Source: Bostrychus sinensis
Taxonomy: Eukaryota; Chordata; Actinopteri; Gobiiformes; Eleotridae
Length of the DNA: 64,000 nucleotides
Reading direction: 5' to 3'
Assembly (NCBI GenBank): GCA_020698575.1
Contig: CM036243.1
Span: 18,429,403-18,493,402, forward strand
The position numbers and the translations under genes were made by a program. Of the stretch, positions 39,370 to 51,586 are shown piece after piece. Below the pieces are notes generated by a model. That model made no database searches and was not told the DNA's origin. It saw nothing but the letters and a program-made list of their open reading frames with translations. The stretch's first letter is position 1; every line of letters begins with the position of its first letter.

Positions 39370-39720
39370 CAAACCCAATTCAAACAAAACAAAAAGCTGG
39401 GATGTTGTGTAAAATATGAATAAAAACACAATCCAGTGATCTGTAAATCTCCCTCGATCATGTTCATTTATGAATCATCTTTGCATGATACAGCTATAAC
39501 CTGTGACATGGCTGTGTTCAGAGAAAAGGACTTCTGGAAGTGTTTCTGACCCATGTAGTAATTTCCAGTACAGAAGCAGGTCAGTTTTTAATGCAGTGGC
39601 ACTTGAAGTGGCATCCCAAAGTGTTGCTGCTGTCCAATTCAAAATGAGCAACACTTATTTGTCATGATTTTCCTTTTATTTACATTTCACACAGTTTCAA
39701 CTTTTTCAGAATTGGGGTTG
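39370..39720. mobile_element. CAACCCCGATT-type MITE, complete (351 bp)
   Basis: The element is flanked by TA on both sides (39,368-39,369 and 39,721-39,722). The left end CAAACCCAATTC mirrors the right end GAATTGGGGTTG; inside the ends, TGTGTAAAATATGAATAAAA mirrors TTATTTACATTTCACACAG. Its size and lack of a coding frame make it a MITE. Confidence 0.8.
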
Positions 39721-40079
39721 TATTTGTCGATGTGTGAAGCTGTTGTATCAAAGTGTGTTATACCTTTGGTGCTTAGCCAAAGAATGAAACGCTGTAAAGG
39801 GCAGGAAGAGAGGCGCTGTTTCCCTGTGAGTGGGTGTACAGGACCTGGGTCAAGGCTTTTGAGTACTTGAAGACCCTAACTGTGCTCCAGGGGACTGTTC
39901 TCCACACCCACGCCTCATTCTATTAATCTCTGGACCAATTTTACATTCTCAGGATAAATGAGACCCAATAGATGTTACTGAAATTTAAACTGCAATAATA
40001 ATCATCAGCTGTCATCACTAAACTGGCCTCAATAAGATGCTGTTGTAGCTGTGACTTACAACTGTCTTTTTCTTTCCTT

Positions 40080-40245
40080 TTGGCTTTTCCCTTCTGGGAT
40101 CACCACAGCAAATCATCTGCCTCATAGTGTGCAGTGACTTTGATTATTGATTTGGCATAGCTTTTAAGCTGGATGCTCTTCCTGACATAACTCTCTCCAT
40201 TCTCCATGTGCCCATCCCAAGAACACTGACTTGTGACCCCCTGTG
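40080..40245 (+). repeat. Short dispersed fish repeat
   Basis: GGGATCACCACAGCAAATCA, then GATTTGGCATAGC and GGATGCTCTTCCTGACATAA, is a familiar order of words in a short fish repeat. Related fragments are at 26.29, 48.39 and 51.29 kb. Confidence 0.6.
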
Positions 40246-40445
40246 GAATGTAACAAAGTAAAAAAAACAATATTCATGTATCTGTACTTCTGTTCTTTAC
40301 TTTCATCAGTATAATCAGCACAATTATTAATCACAATCACATTTATTATATTAAATAGCTGTTGAATCTGTATTTGTGCTTTTATACTTAGCAGAATCTT
40401 TAATGTGATACTTTTACTTTAGTACCTCATCCACCATTGCAACTG
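40246..40445 (+). repeat. TACTTNAGTA-type repeat, short copy
   Basis: It starts GGAATGTAACAAAGTA and ends TACTTTTACTTTAGTACCTC followed by ATCCACCATTGC. The same edge words occur in the larger copies. The triplet core is absent. Confidence 0.6.
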
Positions 40446-43010
40446 TGATGTAACTAATAAACATAAAAAAAGACCTTAAATTAATATTTTTATACATAAT
40501 ATTTTGAATAACCTGTTGCATGAGTTCATCCTCTCAAAAGGCAATAGACAGAATTATTCTGGCTTAGCCTGGTTGTGGAGCAGAGTTGACACATCCAGTG
40601 TTTTCTATACACATGCAAAAACCCATTCCTTTAGCATGTGCAAAGAATTGGCTCCAGAACAACAATCAAACTAAAAGGGGAAGTCCGACTCAGAATGCCT
40701 TTGCTTCGCTTCAGATTATTTATTTACATTTTATTAACCAAGGGTTATTTGTTGAAATGAAATGACCCATACATTAGGCATCCATCGTTTGCCACTTGTA
40801 CATTTTTCTTATAAATAGTTGACATAAAATTCAGTTGGCTGTTACAAAAAAAAAAGCCAATGATTAAAAGCTTGTTCTTAATGACATTTAAACATCTGAC
40901 ATATTGGACTGTTAAGAGCCTCATCTGGGTGGTCTCCTCACAGTGCTATAAGTTAAAATGTACATTTCTTTAATACAAATGATGCCCACCTAAACATAAA
41001 CTATATTCAGAAAAACTCACAGTAATGTTGACTTTAAACTCATTTTGAAATTACATTTTTTAATGTAAATACAGTCTGCAAAATACAATAATTTTGGATA
41101 TTGTGGCAAATAATTTAAGCAGTTTAAATTAAAGTGAAAATTATTTAGATGCAGTACACACAGAGTGAATAAGCACTTGTTTTAACTGTGATTATTATTA
41201 TGGCTTGCAGACTAGACTACAAACAAAACAAATATAAATCATTCACCATTAAAGGGCACACCTTAAGCAAAGAAAACATTGCATCCTACACTTCCAAACA
41301 CATCTAAGTTTTTAATCAAAAGCTTACTCCAGTCCTTGTAACCTCCAGTATGTTTACCCAGACAGATCAATCGTGCTGGACCAGACCTTGGACTTAATCT
41401 GAGCCTACAGGAGACATTGGCTGCAGTACCATCCCTACTGTATGTGCGGAAGTATGGCATGTCTGTTATGTTTACATGCCTTATCTGTGTGTGGGAGTTT
41501 GTGCATATGTGCTTACTCATCACTGCGCCATTCAATGAGAGCTTAGGGGAGGCAGCAATATACCGAGTATGAGGCAGGCTGCTAATTATTTTCAGTCTGT
41601 AGACCACAGAGAGCAAAAAATATTGGTCAATTAAACTGGAGGAGACTTAAAAGATATGCAAGCCAACTGATTGTAATGGCAAAAGTCAACCTTGATCAAC
41701 ATCAATCAATATAGTGGTATAGTAGTCATGAGTGAGGGAAAGTCAGAAGCTGTTTTTCTTTCTCCTCCTCTCTCATTCTTTCCAGAAGGGATTTGTTAAT
41801 GGAAACATTTACCTAAATAAAAAGATCTGATTTTCCTGTGTGAGAATTATTATAAAAACATTCTAATATAGATTTAAGAATTGGTTATTTATTTGTAAAT
41901 TAGCTGTTTGTTGTTTTTGAAATTACATCAGTACTGAAGCTGTGTGTATGTTGTTACTGCCTCCTGATGACTCCTGACGTCTGACTGTATGTCTATACAA
42001 TTGTATTCAGAGACAGAAAAAGTATGGATGGCCAGGCTAACCTAACACATTGACTGTACAGTTTACAGGTGCCAAAATATAATGTATGAATACAACAAAA
42101 GCTTACAATTAACAAGTAAAATTTGTATAAGAATAAATTAACTGACAATGTATTATGTTTGTCTTTTTCTGTGTTTTATGTTTTCTATTTTTAAATTGGA
42201 AGACTTAATGAATAAGGCCACCTCTCGCTTCTACAAATAATCCCACAGCTCTCTTCGTGTTTATGGCTTTACACATAGTGCTATAGTGCATATCCCAGCT
42301 ATGGCTGCAGTTGCTGCTACATAGTGTACATGTTTATGCTGCACTCTAAATGAAAAGTCAGTATGTGAGCAGTGCATGTGTCCCAGCTGTAACTCACTGT
42401 GACACTGCTTACTCCTGCTCTGCCCATCTTCACTGGTGGTTGCTGAAGAAAAAGAACTCCAGAATATCTCCTCACTGGGAGGGCCTCTGGGGTGAAAACA
42501 GGACAGTGTCATCATGTTTTATTTTTGGCAAGTGTTTCAACTCCACAATAAGTTCTGAGTCACACGGCTGAGAAAGAAGCAGGGACATTTATGCCCATTG
42601 ATTTGTTCAGTGTGTGTCATTTTCTCATGATGAATGGCAGTGAGAGGGCTGTTAAAGACCTAGCTGGCCCCTGTGATTCTTAAATTTAACTCACTCTGCT
42701 ATACTAGCTGTATAACTGTTGTCAATATACTGCATTTCCTAAAGGCAAAGACAGTCTATAGAGCAAACATTTCAATAGGTTTACACGGTATGTTATTGCA
42801 GACTGACAAGTTGACTTAGTGCTAGGCCTTAGGAATACTTAGTGAGATTAGTTGCTACAATATGTTGTCCAAGCCCTTCAGAAGGTGTTTATTGCAGGCG
42901 AGGTGCATGGCTTGTCCTCACTGAAAGTAAAGAGAGACATGACAGTTGTTACAACAAAAAAAAAAAGTATACATTCGGACACACCCTACAGAGCTACTAT
43001 GGATTGTTCA
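40446..43010. other. Intergenic, nothing recognised
   Basis: AT-rich DNA. The 117-codon minus frame at 41,263-41,616 has no recognisable domain or codon bias. Confidence 0.4.
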
Positions 43011-43300
43011 TCATCTGCTAATTCTTAGGGGGTCATGGGTGGGTGGAGCCTATCCCAGCAACTATGGGCCTTAGGTGGGGTACAACTTAGACAATGGCTT
43101 TTCGCACATTGATCTCACATTAATCCACTAGAGGCAATTTAGATGCAGAAGAAGCGAGAGAAACCCAGAGATACCCAGAGAGAACCCGCAGTAACAATGG
43201 AAGAACATGCAGAAGTCATTTGGTTGGCCCAAGGATCCAACCTACAACCTCCTTGCTGAGAGGCAGGAAAACAGAGCTACTGTACTTGACACTATGCACT
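43011..43300 (-). repeat. SINE-like repeat (reverse orientation)
   Basis: CATGGGTGGGTGGAGCCTAT, CACATTAATCC and AGAGAACCCGCAGTAAC, with a head near 43,240-43,300, match the 32.96-kb copy at lower identity. Confidence 0.65.
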
Positions 43301-44690
43301 ATGCTGAGTCAATCAGTAAAAGCATATTTTGTTTGGAGCTTTTTTTTTAAGATGTATTATCACATTATAATGGATGAAAATCTTGGGTGGACCACTGCTG
43401 CCAAAATTACAGAGGGCTATACTTAGTGAAAGTGGCTAATCCAGCACTGGCTTTGTCTGCTTAAACAGAGAAATTGTGCAAGAAAAACATAAATGCAGCA
43501 AAGGTAACCTTAAACACAGTTAACCAATGTTAATGCATTCACATGTTTTCAATGTGTTTAAGGTGAACAGAGACTCCACTACTTAGGTAAACTCTAAACT
43601 TGTGTTTGATAAGGGTTCAGTACTATTCATTATGATGAGAGTTAAACGCTTTGTGGCTCAATGGATAGAGAAGTTAACTCTGAACTAGATTTGAGTCAAG
43701 ATCTGGGCACTATACCAGTGTGATTTACTACCGTTTGAAATTGTAGACTTAGTAAAGGATGAAGCATGATGGTTAACAGGTTAGCTGTAGTGTGGCCAAT
43801 GTCGCCAGTGATGCTAACAGTAAATGCCAGTAAAAGTGGAATACAAGAAGAAACTGTTCAGCTATTAATCCTTCAATCCAATAATTTTGTTTATGTGGTT
43901 TACAACCCAGCTCAGCAGTTGTCACAATACATGAATTATGTGCTGCTGAAATGAAAATGCATTTAAATTTCCACAGAACAAAAATGTCATACAGTTCCAT
44001 CTTTCTCTGTTCCCATATACGTAGACAGGTACTTCTCAGTTGTGTGTCCCATGAAGGAGCTAAAGTCTGTTTTTCCTCAAATGTTATGTTCTTCCATGAA
44101 TAGGCTTATTGTGAGAGTCATAGGTCTCTGGCTGCCACCAGGCCTGCATGTGAATTGTATAGCTGTTCCTTCTCCTGACGTGAACCTTTCTTAATTTTAA
44201 TAATTCCTCATGGGAGATTATGGTTTAAAATATGATCCAGTGCTTAAAATTCACCATTATATCTGTCAAGCCCAAAGTGACACCTTTAAATTGTTGCAAT
44301 GTTCATCCTCACCTTATTCATTTTCAGTGGAACTAATATGATCTTGGTTGTGTGAAACCCTACACAGGCAGAAAGGAAAGCTGTTGCCTCTGGAAGGATC
44401 GGTCGTGCGTGCCAGCTCCGGCATATGGAAACAGAGAAAGACAAGAAGCGAGCTAAATAAAATAAGGCCATGTTAATTTATAAAGTAGGTTAGAATCTAA
44501 AAGACTAGCAGAGTGTTGTATGATGGGAAAATAGGTGAGGAATAAGAAGTAGTGAGAGGTTACGGCCTGTACGCTGACCCAGATTTTAAATATGGCGTCT
44601 GACAACCTGATCTGACCATGCCTCTGTGTGGTCTTCTTTTCTTTCCATTTGACCACACGCCCCACCACACGCCTGCCCCACTAGCCCCCC
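43301..44690. other. Intergenic, nothing firm
   Basis: TTTGTGGCTCAATGGATAGAG at 43,650 resembles a tRNA A-box region, but no B box follows at the right spacing. Nothing else is supported. Confidence 0.35.
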
Positions 44691-44729
44691 CCACACACAC
44701 ACACGCACACACACACACACACACACACG
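44691..44729. repeat. (AC)n microsatellite
   Basis: About 19 AC units with one G interruption at 44,705. Chance frames on both strands follow from it. Confidence 0.9.
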
Positions 44730-47020
44730 TTCAGGACTGCATGCGCTTGCTGGGCCAGTCCGGACACGTTTATATTGCTCAGTGCAAAATGACGACGGGC
44801 TGAAGGTTGAAGCGTCATAAGACACCCCTTGCAAAAAAACAGAGAAGAAGCACAACATCTCAGGCATACGATCAGAAAGATAAAGAAGGTCAAAGAGGGT
44901 CTCACAAAAGCAACTCTTGAAAATGGGATCAATACATTAATTGATATACAATATATATATACATTATATACAATACATTCATTAATTTATTGCTTAGCTA
45001 CTGTTACACTTTGCTGCTGTAATTTTAATTTTTGATTATATTACAACAGACTAACCAAGCCATTCATTCATTTGAAACAAGATTTAAAGCTGTTTGAAGT
45101 CACAACCCCTCTAATGATACAACAGTTGTTGAAAACATGTGTAGTTGTCAATGGTCATCCAAAAAAAAAAAAATGCTTCAGGAAGTTGTTATAATAGTCA
45201 GAAGCCACAAAATGATGGAAAAAAACAACTCTCCAAAGAATATTCTTAAGAACACTAAAAATAGATAAAAATGAAAAAGTACAAAACTTTATGCAAAAGT
45301 TTTCATGAGTCAGAAATGTGTTTTAAAGTGGCTGTATCTCTGAAAACATCTACATTCATGTAATGTTCTTATAGCTCTGGACTTCAGCTTGAATTAATGT
45401 ATAAATAAGCAGGAAAGTTTGATAATAGAAAGCTTATGAATGTGATATCTGTGATAATCACTTGTAATTATTTTGTGTAAAAAAAACCTGCCATACAATA
45501 TCTAAGAGAGAGAGAGAGAGAGTAGAAGAGTATCTAAGAGAAGTAGGCACAAGATTTGACTGTGTACAAGTAGGAGAACACTGGGTGCAAGCTGAAGCCT
45601 TTGGCAAGCTTTGTTGGCAGCCATCTTTTGTTTTTGCTGGCTTGTTGGCACTGCCTTAGCCCGTTTGGTTATTTTATAGCCAAGCAAGAGTTACAACCAA
45701 GCCAATTTCTTTAGAGCAAAGAATCAAGATTTTCGAGTGTTTGGCAGGGTTAATGGGAATTTTAAGCACTATTATTTATAATTTATGATAAAATTGGATA
45801 AATAGGATACTTTAGGACAGTTGTCCTCCGATTACTGATGCAAGGCATTTTGGATAGGTGTTGGCGGTGGGCATTTCTTGAATGTATATCCCGCCTGGCT
45901 GGATAAACATGAGCGTTGGGTCACTCGCGCCTCTCGCTCTGTGGGTTAGGATCACTGAGAGTTAGGTGACAGATACTGAGAATGCCCTGGGCCTAAATTA
46001 AGCTCAACGCTTCATCAAAAACATCCTGCCTTTCTGCTCTGACCATGCATACGCCTTTTCTTTTTCACACAGTAAAGCTGACACAAACAGACACACTGAC
46101 CAATTCAGACCAGACCGGCTGTAGACAACATTTACTCTCCAATTTCTTATTAAATGCGGCCAGTTTTTTTAGGGCTACATTTCAATTCTTCAGAATTAGT
46201 ATCATTATCTTGCAAACTAATTAAATATGACGTTTGTTGACGTATGTTTGATGTATCAAAATTAAAAAGACCTCCTTACATGCAAGTTGTTGGTACAATT
46301 AGCTTATTAAGGCTAAAGAGATAATTCTTCTAATATGGTGTATTATATGGATGCTATATTATAAAACATTTAAAACTCATGTCAAAAGCTAGAACAGAGG
46401 GGCAAATGCACTGTTCAACAAGTTACTAAAGGTTCTGTTTCATAAAATGGGAAAAAGACAATATCACTGAAAGTCTTCAATGATCAACAGTGAAACACAT
46501 CTGTATTCACTTTGAGTACATTTCCAAATAACAATGTAAAGATAAAACTCCTTATAAATATGACATTGCACTAGAGAATTAAAAACTTTTGTCATGTGTT
46601 TAAGCGGACACATTTACCTGCATGTGCGCACATGTATTAGAGAGTGACCCATATAGAGTAACAGTGAAAACTGGGTGTGAGCAGAGAGCCAAAGGAGGCC
46701 AGGAGGGAGGTTAGCTCTGCTCCACTCTGCTCCAGCTCCATATCCACTGGTGACCCCAGGACTGTAAATTTGAAAACACAGGCCCGTTCCCTCTGCCTTC
46801 CCCCTCCTCCTCATCCTCCGGCCTTTACTCTCTCCTTCAGCCCACAGCCCATGACGATGAGTGATTGGAAGTGTCTACTACTATCTTTTTTGGCAAGACA
46901 TGGTCCGCTGTTAATCTGCTGACAAATGAGGGCATTACAGTGTTAGCCTACACATGCTTGGCCTTTTAGTATAAAGTATTAAATTATAAACACATGTTTT
47001 GGCTAATAGCTTTAGCTTGC
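44730..47020. other. Intergenic, nothing recognised
   Basis: Contains a short (GA)n run at about 45,506-45,523. No gene or mobile element is supported. Confidence 0.4.
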
Positions 47021-47380
47021 ATCCTGCAACTTTTCTAATTATGCATTTTTGATACAAAATATAAGTAAAAAGTTGTTCTAATATTTTTTTGCAATTGCAC
47101 AGGTACTACTACTATTAATACTTGTTACTACCGTTACTATTGCTATTGCTACTACTACTTATACCACTAGCACTACTTTACTACTAGGGATCAAACCTGG
47201 GACCTTCCAGTTGTGTGTGAGCTATGTGCTTCTCATTCTGGCATTGAGGTAAAAACAATAAAATAATACTCAAGTAAATGCATGTCTTAAATGCATGTAC
47301 AATTTCTTCTAAAACATATACTTACATTTCAAAAATAAATTACTTGAGTTGAAAGTATCTTGGTACTTTCAACCCCTAAT
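47021..47380 (-). repeat. TACTTNAGTA-type repeat with a SINE-like fragment inside
   Basis: A TACTAC-triplet core (47,103-47,187) and flanking ACTCAAGTAAATG and TTACTTGAGTTGAAAGTA words mark the family. At 47,187-47,215, GGGATCAAACCTGGGACC is a reversed tRNA B-box region, suggesting a SINE fragment inserted into the repeat. Confidence 0.6.
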
Positions 47381-49455
47381 TGAGCTATTTCTTGTGTATG
47401 TTATTTAACAGTGCAAAAAATACATTTAGTCCCATTTGTAGACTGATCTAAGATTACAACTGTGCAATATGCAAAAAAACAAAACATGTGACAACCAAAT
47501 GTTATCCTTTACATTCATACACTACATTTGAGAATTACAGGACACTTCCAATACAATAATTAGGTCATGCTAACTGTGGTGTCTCCTCATTTATTCTAAA
47601 GCTGTACATATGACACTGAGGAAAAAGTGAGAATTGCTTATATGGTCCACTCAACTGCAGGCAGACTACACTTCTAAACAAATCTTCCCCAGTCAAATTA
47701 GAAAACAGGGAAGCCAGAAAACATTTATCTAAAATCCACTGGTTCAGCAGCCAATGTTAAACCTTACTTTAAAACACAAAGAGAGATGACACCAAACATC
47801 TTTGTATCTTTGGTGTTGTTGCTTTGTGCTGCCAACCAAAATAAGTCCCGGCACCGTAAAACAGTGAGAATGTAATACTTTTGGCTTGTACTATCGTGAC
47901 CATGTTACAAATCTGATTCTTGCCATCTAAGTTGCCTGCGGCACTGAGACTGAAGTAAAGGGCCAGAGCAGACCGACTTTTCCAAAAACATTTAAAAGTG
48001 TCTCTTTTGGTTTTGAAAGGATCTGGGCTGCGTAGACTTCCTGTCAAAATTAATTATGCAATGCTGTTAACATTAAAGAAACATAATCCCAATCCCAAAG
48101 CTATATTAGACTCCAACACTCCTTTAACTGGATCGGCTTGACAAATTTATTTTTAGTGATTTATACATACAGCATGGTGCAATAGAGTTTTTTAAGACTC
48201 CTGTGTAATTTGTTGACTGACAGAATAAAACGAGAAGCACGTAAACCTAAAGAAACATAATGCTAAGTCAAAGTCACAATTTATAAATTATATTATTATT
48301 ATATAGTATGCTAATATTCAAAAATACAATTAAACCACCTTGGAGAGCACAGGCCTCTGTCACAGCATTGGACCTATCCTGCAATGGTTAGGGTTCACCA
48401 CAGCAAATCATCTACCTCCTAGCATGCAGCGACTCATATAGATTTATTAATAATAAAAATGCTCTGTTTATATACTTCCCACACACTGAAACGTGGCTGC
48501 TGATCTGTACCTATGGCCTGTCTGACCACCACCAAACACACAAACACACTGACATATTCATACAGAGGAGGTGAGTGAAGTGTCTTATTTTCTTTCTTGG
48601 TCCATTTCTGACCTTTACTCAGACTTCAATTAAAAGTTAAGTTATACTGCAAAAAAAAAAAAAAAATCAGAAAAAACAATAAACCAACAACAGGGAGACC
48701 ATTCAGAAAATACACAAACAGGAAATAGTGTAGTATGTTAATTATCCGCAGAAGACCTGTTTAAAGGTGGCTTTTTTTAGATTTGGCTGCACTGACAACT
48801 CCACAGTCCATTACTATAGCACACCTTTAAACTGAAAAATGTAAAATTTCCAAACAATGAAGCATGTGCCAACTTTAGACAACACTCGGTCAAATGTTCA
48901 AAAATAAGGAAGTAGATTTACTATGCTATGAGCTTACAATGACAGAAAACAGTTAAATATGTAACAAGACACACCAAGAATGCAAAGAGTATGGCTGCTG
49001 CATGTGGTCATATTTAGAACAGCCATATTTTTCAAATTACACATCCCAAAATAACCCTTCTGTATGTGCCAATGAGATAAGTCAAAACTTAACAGCAGAG
49101 AGCGTCAAGAAAATCTACAAGGCAAAAGACGGAAAACATAAAATGCCCATACAACAGTGTGATGTAGCAATGAAAACCATTCCCAAGATGTTAGTTTTGG
49201 ACTCAAGTGCTTATACTGCCCAAGAAATGCGAAAGGAAGTTCCAAGAAGGCAAATAGCTGGGTTTAAGGTTGCCTCAGGCCTGTCACATTGTAGCTGGCA
49301 TCGCCCTCATGCCAGAAGACAACAACACTTTACACAACACCTAAGATGTACTTAACACAGCAAACCACACAACAGCTTTCTTTATTCATGCCCACAGTGG
49401 TCACAAAGGTTACAGTGGGGAGGGATATGTTGACATTTTACAGAGCTGTCAGTCT
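47381..49455. other. Intergenic; one short repeat fragment
   Basis: About 48,388-48,440 (GGTTCACCACAGCAAATCAT, CTAGCATGCAGCGACT) is a fragment of the same repeat as at 40.08 kb. The 117-codon plus frame at 49,002-49,355 is not accepted as a gene, since it has no domain or codon bias. Confidence 0.4.
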
Positions 49456-49890
49456 GAAGGTGGAATGTAACTACATATTTTTACTCATGTAATTTAATCA
49501 AGTACATTTTCTAGAACAGATTTAAATGATTTTACTTATATTAAAGTTTTAAAATCTCTAAATGAGTAAAAGTATGTATGACGTTGGTTGGAAAGTAAAT
49601 AGTAGTAGTCATAGAGTTATTTGTAGTATAGCTGTATTAGTAATAGTTTTTGTAATAGTAAGTAAAAGTAGCAGAAGTTGTTTATTATTTATAAACCACT
49701 TTAAAAACAACACAGATACTGTAAATCAGTAAAAATATAAAAAACAACAAATATTTAAAATTAGTAGCACTAGTAAAAATTGTAGTAGTAGTAATATTGG
49801 TTATTTTTGTAGTAGCATCTTTTTTTTCAGCAAGTAATATTTTTCAGAAGTAACTGTACTTTTACTTAGGTACAGGTTTTGAATATTTCT
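49456..49890 (+). repeat. TACTTNAGTA-type repeat, complete-looking copy
   Basis: It opens GGTGGAATGTAACTACATAT, passes AAATCTCTAAATGAGTAAAA and a TAG-triplet core (49,600-49,810), and ends with ACTGTACTTTTACTTAGGTA. It shares order and orientation with the 21.2-kb copy. Confidence 0.7.
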
Positions 49891-50895
49891 CATGTGCCCA
49901 TATGCACACATCTATTTTGTTAAATACTGCATCACACTCTTTACCAAAATAAAGCCCAATTGATGTTTTCCAAATGGCTTGAATAACTTGTGTTGACAGT
50001 TTTGATGGAAGTGCAAAAGCTCTTTTGTGTAATAGAAGATGGCTTTGGGAAGATGAGTTTTCCCTTGTTGGTCCAATTCTCAGCTACAGGCTTGGCACTG
50101 TGGAGATTTGGATTGGTTTTGATGCTAGCTAAGGCCAAACAATGGGAATTCATTTTAGTATAAAAGTGATCAGAGGCTCTCTTGTAGCTACAAATGTAAC
50201 AAAGAAATTACAACTCTCTCTTCTCTCCGTATTTTTACAAATTCTGGCCCACCTCTGTAGACCATTGTCCTTTTCAGCTATCTAAAATACTACTGTGAAA
50301 AGGTTTTGTGGAGAGTAAAATGGCCACCTCTTCAAGTGGAAAAGCCAGGCACATAAAAGGCTCACCGCCGCAGGTTTGTTTGGTAAGTGTTGGCAATGTG
50401 AATGGTTTCTTTGGCAAACTATCTTTCTGCCAAAACAAACACACTTTTCCTCACCCATACAACACAAATCTACACACACATACGTACTCCTGCTGACTAC
50501 ACAACTGCATGACTATCTGTGGTTGAACTATTTTAAAGACACAGTATGAGTCAATGTGAAGATGTCTGTCAGCATGCATTGATGACCCAAAATGCCAGAA
50601 AACATATTGAAACCTCGGCTGTTGGTCTTACCAAGAAAGAAAGTAGGTGATATTTCTGCCATGTAGATTCTAATGGCACTTAAGATGGATATAATATTAG
50701 CATATCAACATTTAAACTGGAAAATGAATGAATGGCTGCAAACTGATGACAGTCTGTTCCCAGTACAATGTATTTTCTTCAACTTTGTATTTTTGTGTCA
50801 TATGTATTCTTGGGAGCTTAGTGAATATATTAGGCCAGTATTAGGCCCATATGATATAGATACCATAGGTGGCTCACAACTTCTTCCTAGTGGTA
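49891..50895. other. Intergenic, nothing recognised
   Basis: No supported feature. Confidence 0.4.
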
Positions 50896-51084
50896 CTGGT
50901 TTGGTTTAACTTAAGTCCTGTTTTAGTCCTGCCCTAGTTGTTTAGTCCTGGGTTAGGCCCAGTTTAGTCCCAGATTTAGTGCTTGCGCAGGCCTTTTTGA
51001 ACAGTAGTTTAGTCCTTCTGTTTGTTGGTTTAGTCATGCTTTGTTCTGAGTTAGGCCCAGTTTAGTCCTGGTATAGTCATCATG
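50896..51084 (+). repeat. Degenerate TTTAGTCCTG tandem repeat
   Basis: About twelve diverged copies of the unit that forms the large array at 54.44 kb (for example TTTAGTCCTGCC, TTTAGTCCTGGG, TTTAGTCCTGGT). It ends about 100 bases before a hAT-like MITE. Confidence 0.75.
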
Positions 51085-51180
51085 CGTAAGATTAAAGCAC
51101 TTGAGCGCCAGATATAGCCAGATATGTAAAAGGTTTCAGAGACACTGTATTAAGCGGTCTACTTCACAAATTGTCCACAA

Positions 51181-51578
51181 CAATGGTTACCAAAAGGTGG
51201 GTTTGAATCCAAAAGTGGGTCATAAGGAAATTTTATATAAATATTTAGCTAATTTGAAGCCAAAATATTCTTTCTACTTTTCTACATTTTCTCTCCTGTG
51301 GTTGCCACACCAAATCTTCCGACTTCTAGCATGCAGTGTTTTGCCTTTTAATTTGGCATAGGTTTTACTCTGGATACCCTTCCTGACCCAAACCTGCGGC
51401 TGGTTTATTTGAAAACAAAATATTAATTGCATGAATAATGAGACAATTTAAAAATACATGTCATAATAAAAGTTGTTGTAAAATAATTCAGAAGAAAATA
51501 CTTCTGTATAAAGTGGGTCACAATTATATGGCCAGGTATAAAATTAAAGGACATAATCAGACCAGCTGAGAACCACTG
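51181..51578. mobile_element. hAT-like MITE with 8-bp target duplication and a nested repeat
   Basis: Ends are CAATGGTTACCAAAAGG and, in reverse, CAGTGGTTCTCAGCTGG. The flanking 8-mers GTCCACAA (51,173-51,180) and GTCCAGAA (51,579-51,586) match at 7 of 8, the length typical of hAT insertions. Inside, about 51,290-51,400 is a copy of the short repeat of 40.08 kb (GGTTGCCACACCAAATC and GATACCCTTCCTGACCC). No transposase is present. Confidence 0.75.
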
Positions 51579-51586
51579 GTCCAGAA

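Noticed and set aside
41263..41616. 117-codon minus-strand open frame
   Set aside because: No domain, no bias in third positions, no neighbouring exon.
43640..43720. tRNA-like A-box words (GTGGCTCAATGGATAGAG)
   Set aside because: No B box at 30-40 bases and no cloverleaf; too weak to call a tRNA or SINE.
49002..49355. 117-codon plus-strand open frame
   Set aside because: Rich in Q and K codons without a domain; chance in AT-rich sequence is likely.
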